Assembly: GCA_964617105.1 (NCBI GenBank)
Contig: CAZTWC010000118.1
Location: 1 to 10,262, forward strand
Direction of reading: 5' to 3'
Source: CAZTWC01 sp964617105 [NCBI: uncultured Myxococcia bacterium]
GTDB taxonomy: Bacteria; CAZTWC01
DNA length: 10,262 nt
A program made the position numbers and the translations under genes. The notes beneath the pieces were generated by a model. The model was not told the DNA's origin and did no database searches. It saw only the letters and a program-made list of their open reading frames with translations. Shown piece by piece: positions 5,342-10,262 of the stretch (the first letter of the stretch is position 1; every line of letters starts with the position of its first letter).

Positions 5342-6364
5342 CTAAATATCGATAAAATTGCTATTGATTTTTTCATTGAACACAGTTCCGGCTGGAAAAA
5401 TACCTTGCATTGGCTTGTGAAAACGTTTCTTCAAATCCCAGCCACCAAGATAGAGAGGTTTACCGGTGGCAACCAGGGCCTGATTCGCATCATCGTTGGC
5501 CGGCAACATCGAGAGTGACATATAGCGTGCATCAAGATCTGTACCGCCGGATAACACTTCCATTCCAATCGAAGAAGTTGGAAATTTAATATCTTTTTGA
5601 TAGTGGCCAAATCGCTGCTCACCACCTAGAGTGAGTACACCATCCTTGTTAAGGGGAATATTTGTGTCTGTGCTCAGGCCAAACAACAGGCTCACACCAC
5701 TGTTCAGTCTTGCATGACTAAAAGAATAAAGACGATGTTCACGAACTCCCCGGTTTTTTTTTAGGGCTATACCCGTTCTGCTTTCAAAACCAAACAGTGC
5801 CTCGTTTTCCAGTAAAATGTTTTCATGTTTATCTATTCTATTTGTATCGTTTTCATTCGGAAGATAGAATACAGAGTCGGTTTTATTGTCCAGAGCGGAA
5901 AAATCAATCCATTTGCCGCCCAGGCTTTCCAACTCTCCACCCTGGCTTTTTGTCCAATATGTTTTGCTTCCCTTTACCTTTATTAAAGAACTCTGCAAAT
6001 ATTTACATTTGTATATCTGTCTTTTACCAATCTCTTTGGTTTGTTTTTCCATAAACCAACTATATGGTGCCGGAAAAAATATTTTTTCTTTTGCACTAAA
6101 AAGAGGACCTAACACCTCAAAAGGAGGGGGATCGCCAGCTTTTCCAATTGCATCGATAATTTTTTGGTCTATATTTCGATTTTTCTTGTAGTCAATAAAA
6201 TCAACACTATTTTGTTTCAGGCAGGCAGTTCTGATTGCCCCTGCAATAGTTGAAACAGGCGGAGGAAAATTGGCCGAAGCGGTATGATTTTCACCCAGGT
6301 TCATCGGCTCGGCACCCCTGATAAAAAGGGTATCGGCGGGATAAAAGTTGTACCATTCAATCAT
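5342..6364 (-). CDS. cmr3: Type III-B CRISPR RAMP protein Cmr3
   Basis: Cmr3 (340 residues) pairs with Cas10 at the base of the complex and, in the family, recognises the 8-nt 5' tag of the crRNA. Seen here are the opening PADTLFIRGAEPM (9-21), the strongly conserved FPPPVSTIAGAIRTACL (33-49), GFESRTGIAL (192-201) and the glycine-rich LGGEQRFGHY (246-255). ATG 6364 has GGGAGG five bases upstream (6375-6370). The gene overlaps the 3' end of cas10 by eight bases, so the two partner proteins are probably translated in step. Length and order agree with other III-B loci, and no damage is visible. Confidence 0.96.
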   Translation of the reverse strand: MIEWYNFYPADTLFIRGAEPMNLGENHTASANFPPPVSTIAGAIRTACLKQNSVDFIDYKKNRNIDQKIIDAIGKAGDPPPFEVLGPLFSAKEKIFFPAPYSWFMEKQTKEIGKRQIYKCKYLQSSLIKVKGSKTYWTKSQGGELESLGGKWIDFSALDNKTDSVFYLPNENDTNRIDKHENILLENEALFGFESRTGIALKKNRGVREHRLYSFSHARLNSGVSLLFGLSTDTNIPLNKDGVLTLGGEQRFGHYQKDIKFPTSSIGMEVLSGGTDLDARYMSLSMLPANDDANQALVATGKPLYLGGWDLKKRFHKPMQGIFPAGTVFNEKINSNFIDI

Positions 6365-9137
6365 TTTGTCCTCCCTGTTTGGCTAAAAAACTGGCGATTA
6401 TCAATCCTTCCGGACAGTATTTGTTTCGGCTGTTTTTATTGCTATCATCAACATCTCTTTCCACTACTATTTTGGCCATCATTTGAGCAAATATTTCCTG
6501 GTTAGCGTTATCGCCAATTGCCGAACGGTCGAGTTGCTTTAAAATAAATTTCTCCAGCAGATGTCGATAACCATCATGTTCTAAAATAGCCTCGATGCCA
6601 GAACGAAAATTTTCTAGCCGGTAAACCAGTGAAGTAGAAACCTGGGCTTTTTCGCTGTTACCAATATGCTCACCGATAAACTCAAAATCATCCCAGGTTC
6701 GATCACTCCACTTACGTCTGAAATAGCGTGCCCCCCCTGATCTTTTTCGCAGTTCGATAGCCAGGCAGTTTCGTCCACCTTCCCGTTTGGCTTTTTCATC
6801 CAGCAAATAGTGCGCCCTTAAAATCATCTCTTTCAGGCTCTCCTTGTGGTGACAAATCAAGATAGCACCAGAGATGGAAATATCTTTAGCAGCTCCCAGA
6901 TTAATTGATAATTTCCCTCTTTCCACTGTCCAATCTCCACCAACATCTTTATTTACCCTTTGATTATCTTGAATCAACTTGAATGAAGAGTTGTAATAAT
7001 CTTTTATCTCCCTAGCTGCCTTGACCACATTGTCAATCGGTAATACAGCGCATACATCATCGCCGCCGGCATAGATCAATTTGCCCTCGAATTTATCAAT
7101 TATTGGAGCCACTCCGTATATGACAAAATCTCCCAGGGATTCGGAAATCGCTGCATGAACAGATGGAGTGAGCAGTCGTTTCTCCTTTTTCGTGAATATC
7201 TTGCCCCAGTTTATGCGGAAATTGTCGGCGAAATCCCTCTCCTTCAGGCGGCGGACAATATCAGGATGCATCACGGATTCCCAGGTAGAGTCAATTGTCT
7301 CGCCATTAACCAGTTTACCCATCTTATCGCCATCCATCATCAAAATAGCATAGTAGCGGTCTCGATTCGCTATTCCTTTGCCACCTTTTTCCTCAGATGA
7401 CTCATGAATTTGGTTGGCGATTTCTCGCTTCTCTCTTACATTAGTTATCATTTTTCGCTTGAAGTAGTTATATAATGATACTTCGGTGGTTGAAGGAAAT
7501 CCCTCCTTATCTTTGAAGGTGGCAGATAATATTTGATGAGGGGGTCCCAATTTCTCATCATTGCCAGATTTTTCAATCACCCGGTAGGCAATTCTCTTAG
7601 TCAGGCAGATGGAACACAGTTTTTCATGTGGATTGAAATCGTGTTTATTGTGCCATGTCTCTTTCAAAGATTGCCAAAAAGAATTTATTTTTTCCTTATA
7701 TTGGAGGGTGGAAAAATCGTTTTGATATTTCATTGGGTGGACAACTTCAAACTCAGCACACTGGTGACATTTTTCACCATTTTCCGGTAATCTGGTAATC
7801 TCTCTCCTGGTTTTTATGCAAGCCAGAGAAGATTGGGTTAAAGAGTGGCTAATCGAATATAATAGCCCTGTACCTGATTTATCATAGTGGTTGTATTGAG
7901 GATCGACTAGAATCCGGTTAAAAATATCGAGCATCTCAAAGTTGTTTTGATATTGTGTCGGTGATAGAAGTTTTTCAATCTCTTTAGTGTTATCTTTACT
8001 CACCAGCGATGCAGCGCTCCACTGTAGGTTCCAGTAGTTACTGTTTTGCCGGGAGAACAACTGATTCAGATTTTGTTTCTCCTCCTGCGGTAGAGATGGA
8101 AGAAATTTCTCGATCATCGCCACAGTATTTTGGGATATCCTTTTCCAGGCGGTCTTAATATTCTCTTCGATTTGCCCGGCTATTTCTTCGACTCTGTTTA
8201 TTGGGGCTAAAAATAAAAACTTGTTGGGCAAAGTGGCAATCTCTCTTTTTTGGTTATCCCAAAATTTGATATCATCGATTTTCCACATTTTATTAAGGTA
8301 TTCGTTAACCAATGGCTGATCGATTAGCGATGGATAGAGTAAGTGATCAGGACCCAAATTTTCCATCACCCATTTTATCCCTTCAAAGGCCAACCATGAC
8401 AATAACACTGAGCCAGACCAGTAATCCCTCAATTTTCTGGCAGTGGAAATGAAGGGTTGAACCGGGGTTATGCTGAACACCATCAGCCCGATACCAGATT
8501 CGTTTTCTGCTAGTTCCATGCAGGAATAAAGCGCTGATGTAAGTCCATTGTGCTGCCATATGCTATGGTCTGGGAACCTGCTGTCCGCTGGGAGGCGGTG
8601 CCACAATGCTCCCAGGTCGGCTACATTATCTTCCGCCAGTTTGAACCGTAGTGCCAAGTGGGTATAGAGGAAACGGGCGATGGCAAAAGTAGCATTATCA
8701 CCGGCGAATCGATCAGAGTAGCCGCCATCTCCTGGTTGCATACCAATTTTTTCTTTCAGGTATTTGATAACCTGTGAATTGATTTTTTCGGCTGTTTCTT
8801 TGTGATTTCCACCTTTCAAAGCGATCTGCAAGTCGATTTTCAAACCCACTTCGCCGGTTATTGGGTGGGTAAGTATAGGATTATCGAGAAAATTAATTGC
8901 TCCGTTTTTACGCTCATCGCTGTTATAAGATGGTACCTGTCCCCGCTCAAAACCAGAGGCAATGGCATCAGCTCTCTTCCAGAATTTCTGGTTTGGATGA
9001 TCAAAGCCATAAATCTCAAATATTTTTTTTGCCCTTTCCTCGTGACCGGGGATATGAAAAACCTTGTCAAAAGGATCATGCATGTAGGCAGTGAATTTTC
9101 TGTCCCAATAATCGGGACCGGTGGTAAAAGATTCCAT
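6357..9137 (-). CDS. cas10: Type III-B CRISPR large subunit Cas10/Cmr2 (HD nuclease and cyclic oligoadenylate synthetase)
   Basis: Cas10/Cmr2 (926 residues from the chosen start) is the signalling and DNase subunit, activated when target RNA binds. An N-terminal HD domain is marked by AYMHDPFDK with H20 and D21, followed by a downstream GH. Two CxxC pairs (C457/C460 and C508/C511) match the zinc site of characterised Cmr2. The Palm/cyclase domain shows DGDKMG (602-607) and AGGDD (690-694) with D693 and D694 intact, so cyclic oligoadenylate synthesis is expected. The open frame reaches back to a TTG at 9185, overlapping cmr1, but ATG 9137 has GGGAGG nine bases upstream (9152-9147) and leaves a 20-bp gap after cmr1. 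No CARF-domain partner gene is present within the window. Confidence 0.97.
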   Translation of the reverse strand: MESFTTGPDYWDRKFTAYMHDPFDKVFHIPGHEERAKKIFEIYGFDHPNQKFWKRADAIASGFERGQVPSYNSDERKNGAINFLDNPILTHPITGEVGLKIDLQIALKGGNHKETAEKINSQVIKYLKEKIGMQPGDGGYSDRFAGDNATFAIARFLYTHLALRFKLAEDNVADLGALWHRLPADSRFPDHSIWQHNGLTSALYSCMELAENESGIGLMVFSITPVQPFISTARKLRDYWSGSVLLSWLAFEGIKWVMENLGPDHLLYPSLIDQPLVNEYLNKMWKIDDIKFWDNQKREIATLPNKFLFLAPINRVEEIAGQIEENIKTAWKRISQNTVAMIEKFLPSLPQEEKQNLNQLFSRQNSNYWNLQWSAASLVSKDNTKEIEKLLSPTQYQNNFEMLDIFNRILVDPQYNHYDKSGTGLLYSISHSLTQSSLACIKTRREITRLPENGEKCHQCAEFEVVHPMKYQNDFSTLQYKEKINSFWQSLKETWHNKHDFNPHEKLCSICLTKRIAYRVIEKSGNDEKLGPPHQILSATFKDKEGFPSTTEVSLYNYFKRKMITNVREKREIANQIHESSEEKGGKGIANRDRYYAILMMDGDKMGKLVNGETIDSTWESVMHPDIVRRLKERDFADNFRINWGKIFTKKEKRLLTPSVHAAISESLGDFVIYGVAPIIDKFEGKLIYAGGDDVCAVLPIDNVVKAAREIKDYYNSSFKLIQDNQRVNKDVGGDWTVERGKLSINLGAAKDISISGAILICHHKESLKEMILRAHYLLDEKAKREGGRNCLAIELRKRSGGARYFRRKWSDRTWDDFEFIGEHIGNSEKAQVSTSLVYRLENFRSGIEAILEHDGYRHLLEKFILKQLDRSAIGDNANQEIFAQMMAKIVVERDVDDSNKNSRNKYCPEGLIIASFLAKQGGQND

Positions 9138-9146
9138 AATGGTTTT

Positions 9147-9152
9147 CCTCCC
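9147..9152 (-). promoter_or_regulatory. Shine-Dalgarno of cas10
   Basis: GGGAGG on the minus strand lies in the 20-bp gap between the cmr1 stop and the ATG at 9137, with nine bases before the ATG. It supports the 926-residue form over the 942-residue frame starting at TTG 9185. Confidence 0.7.
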
Positions 9153-9157
9153 AATTT

Positions 9158-10138
9158 TTATAAATGCTTGTTCAGTTTTGTGCAAGCATCCTGATAGGCA
9201 GTTTTTTGTGCTGATTGATAATAATCGTAAGGCAAAAACAAGATCTGCCCCTGATATTTTTGTTCACCCAATTTATTAACATGAAGAAAATATGGTTTGG
9301 CGTGACGGTCAGGGATATTTACACGCTCTTTTTTGATAATCAGTGGCTTGGCAATCAGAGGGCGTTTTTTAAACTTGTGTCTAGGCTCTATACTTAACCT
9401 GGCATCTTTGTATTTCATTCCGATTTCCGACAAAGCATCCACCCATTTGTAATAATGGTTATATTTAAACAATTTGCTCTTGTTGCTGATAGCGGTAAAT
9501 GGCTTTAGACCTGTTGAGTTTATTTTTGTCTGAGAACCACTATTGTCATCAATAAAACGGGTAACGCCGTCTTTAAAACCTCCACGTAATCCGGGTAAAT
9601 GCAACGAACCAAAGCCATTTCTGGTTTTTGCTCCCAGACCACCAAAACAAACCAGTGCTTTAAAACTGTTTTCCACCTGGTCTATTATCCCCTGTTCAGA
9701 GGTGTTAAAGGTGATGGATATATTGAATTTGCCATCAGGTGGAAAATAATCTCTTTTCCAACCATCTGCAAAATCATAAAGCCCAAAACCCAGATATTTG
9801 ACTATGCTGACTTTGAAATGCTTCCCCTTTGGTGTAAACATAGTTCCGTTAGGTATATTGGTACCATTCAATGATTTGAGTTTGTCTGATTTAATAACAA
9901 TCGAAATCAGCGACTTTGTATCGGTGGATCCAAATATCTCATTTTCACGTTCGCACATTTCAATTGGATTATTTACTCCATACAACGCCCGCCACCAAAA
10001 CCTCAGCAATCCCTTGATCGATGCTCCACGTAGTTCGGCGTTTTTTTGCTGAGCACCGCCCAGAAAGACAGGGGTAACTATTTCCACTTGAAAAGAGAGC
10101 CGCTTTCGATTCAAATATCTGTCAACATAAAAACTCAT
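9158..10138 (-). CDS. cmr1: Type III-B CRISPR RAMP protein Cmr1
   Basis: Cmr1 (326 residues) caps the head end of the Cmr complex beside Cmr6, near the 3' end of the crRNA. The family signature GASIKGLLRFWWRALYG (38-54) is clear, and the glycine-rich RAMP loop GGLGAKTRNGFG (166-177) is intact. The first in-frame start is TTG at 10141, but the next codon, ATG at 10138, has GGAGG at an ideal six-base spacing (10149-10145), whereas the TTG would be only three bases away. cmr1 is the first gene of the visible operon; a candidate promoter lies 40-70 bp upstream. The product ends 20 bp before cas10. Confidence 0.96.
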   Translation of the reverse strand: MSFYVDRYLNRKRLSFQVEIVTPVFLGGAQQKNAELRGASIKGLLRFWWRALYGVNNPIEMCERENEIFGSTDTKSLISIVIKSDKLKSLNGTNIPNGTMFTPKGKHFKVSIVKYLGFGLYDFADGWKRDYFPPDGKFNISITFNTSEQGIIDQVENSFKALVCFGGLGAKTRNGFGSLHLPGLRGGFKDGVTRFIDDNSGSQTKINSTGLKPFTAISNKSKLFKYNHYYKWVDALSEIGMKYKDARLSIEPRHKFKKRPLIAKPLIIKKERVNIPDRHAKPYFLHVNKLGEQKYQGQILFLPYDYYQSAQKTAYQDACTKLNKHL

Positions 10139-10144
10139 CAATTG

Positions 10145-10151
10145 CCTCCTT
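10145..10151 (-). promoter_or_regulatory. Shine-Dalgarno of cmr1
   Basis: Minus-strand AAGGAGG, six bases before ATG 10138. An AT-only inverted repeat (10150-10167, two 8-bp arms of T/A runs with a 2-bp centre) lies directly upstream. If it folded in the mRNA it would be weak, so the ribosome site should be accessible. Confidence 0.75.
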
Positions 10152-10169
10152 TTTTATAAATAAAAAATA

Positions 10170-10262
10170 TTATTCATTTATTATCTTTTTCGATTTGTCA
10201 GAAAACAAACACAGCTCCGCCATTTCGATTTTGTGTATTATCCCAACCGATCTAGTTACCAT
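10170..10262 (-). CDS. Unrecognised open reading frame cut by the right edge (3' end or very small ORF)
   Basis: On the minus strand a frame is open from the window edge to TAA at 10172-10170, 30 codons before the stop. Its first visible codon happens to be ATG (10262-10260), so it may be a 30-residue peptide or, equally, the C-terminus of a longer gene to the right. The visible product (starting MVTRSVGIIHKIEMAELC, then a Lys-rich tail) matches nothing I recognise. It ends 31 bp before the cmr1 ATG, on the same strand. It could be an upstream member of the locus such as an accessory effector or regulator, or a chance open frame. Too little is visible to assign function. Confidence 0.35.
   Translation of the reverse strand: MVTRSVGIIHKIEMAELCLFSDKSKKIINE
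10180..10208 (-). promoter_or_regulatory. Candidate sigma70-type promoter for the cmr-cas operon
   Basis: Minus-strand TTGTTT (10208-10203) and GATAAT (10185-10180) are separated by 17 bp. The -10 matches TATAAT at five of six positions, the -35 matches TTGACA at three of six. Initiation near 10173 would give a leader of about 35 nt before the cmr1 ATG. The element lies inside the end of the open frame at the right edge, so operon transcription could also come from further upstream. Confidence 0.35.

Noticed and set aside
8858-9154. Second minus-strand frame of 98 codons overlapping the 5' end of cas10
   Set aside because: Different phase from the strongly supported Cas10 N-terminal HD domain; a chance frame.
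9138-9185. Cas10 start at TTG 9185 overlapping cmr1
   Set aside because: No SD at suitable distance; ATG 9137 with GGGAGG gives a product starting just ahead of the conserved HD region.
10150-10167. AT-only inverted repeat upstream of cmr1 as a terminator for the right-edge frame
   Set aside because: The stem has no G or C and is followed by GGAGG on the minus strand rather than a T-run; too weak to terminate.

Overview
The window holds an almost complete, intact type III-B (Cmr) CRISPR-Cas locus. Every recognisable gene is on the minus strand, so transcription runs from the right edge towards the left. In transcription order the genes are cmr1, cas10/cmr2, cmr3, cmr4, cmr5, cmr6, cas6, cas1 and cas2, followed by a leader of about 230 bp and the first repeat of a CRISPR array that continues past the left edge. 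No frameshift or missing catalytic motif was seen in the nine genes.

Layout. Positions 1-54 hold one repeat copy (about 16-54) and the first 15 bases of the leader-proximal spacer. Positions 55-287 are a gene-free leader with several inverted repeats and a candidate extended -10 promoter. Positions 288-2571 hold the adaptation and processing genes cas2, cas1 and cas6. Positions 2571-10138 hold the six-subunit Cmr effector operon. Positions 10139-10262 hold a candidate promoter and the 3' end (or entirety) of a short unrecognised reading frame.

How the parts work together (family knowledge). Cas1 and Cas2 insert spacers at the leader end of the array. Cas6 cuts the array transcript inside repeats, leaving an 8-nt 5' tag (here probably AUUACGAC). 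The Cmr complex (Cas10-Cmr3 base, Cmr4/Cmr5 filament, Cmr6/Cmr1 head) uses the crRNA to bind complementary RNA. Cmr4 cuts that RNA, while Cas10 can degrade DNA through its HD domain and make cyclic oligoadenylate through its Palm/GGDD domain. Both Cas10 motifs are present, but no CARF-type effector (Csm6, Csx1, Can1 etc.) lies in this window; if one exists it is outside.

Translation signals split the operon. The cmr genes have strong Shine-Dalgarno sequences, which move the likely starts of cmr1, cas10, cmr5 and cmr6 inwards from the longest open frames. cas6, cas1 and cas2 have weak or no SD and abut or overlap their upstream neighbours, suggesting coupled and lower expression.

Organism. 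AT-leaning composition, SD-led starts (ATG plus one TTG) and tight operon packing indicate a bacterium. The sequence alone does not allow me to name a phylum. The features that most deserve a second look are the roughly 200-residue lysine-rich C-terminal extension of Cmr6, the inverted-repeat structure of the leader, the atypical Cas6 with a four-cysteine cluster, and the in-phase cas1/cas2 junction.
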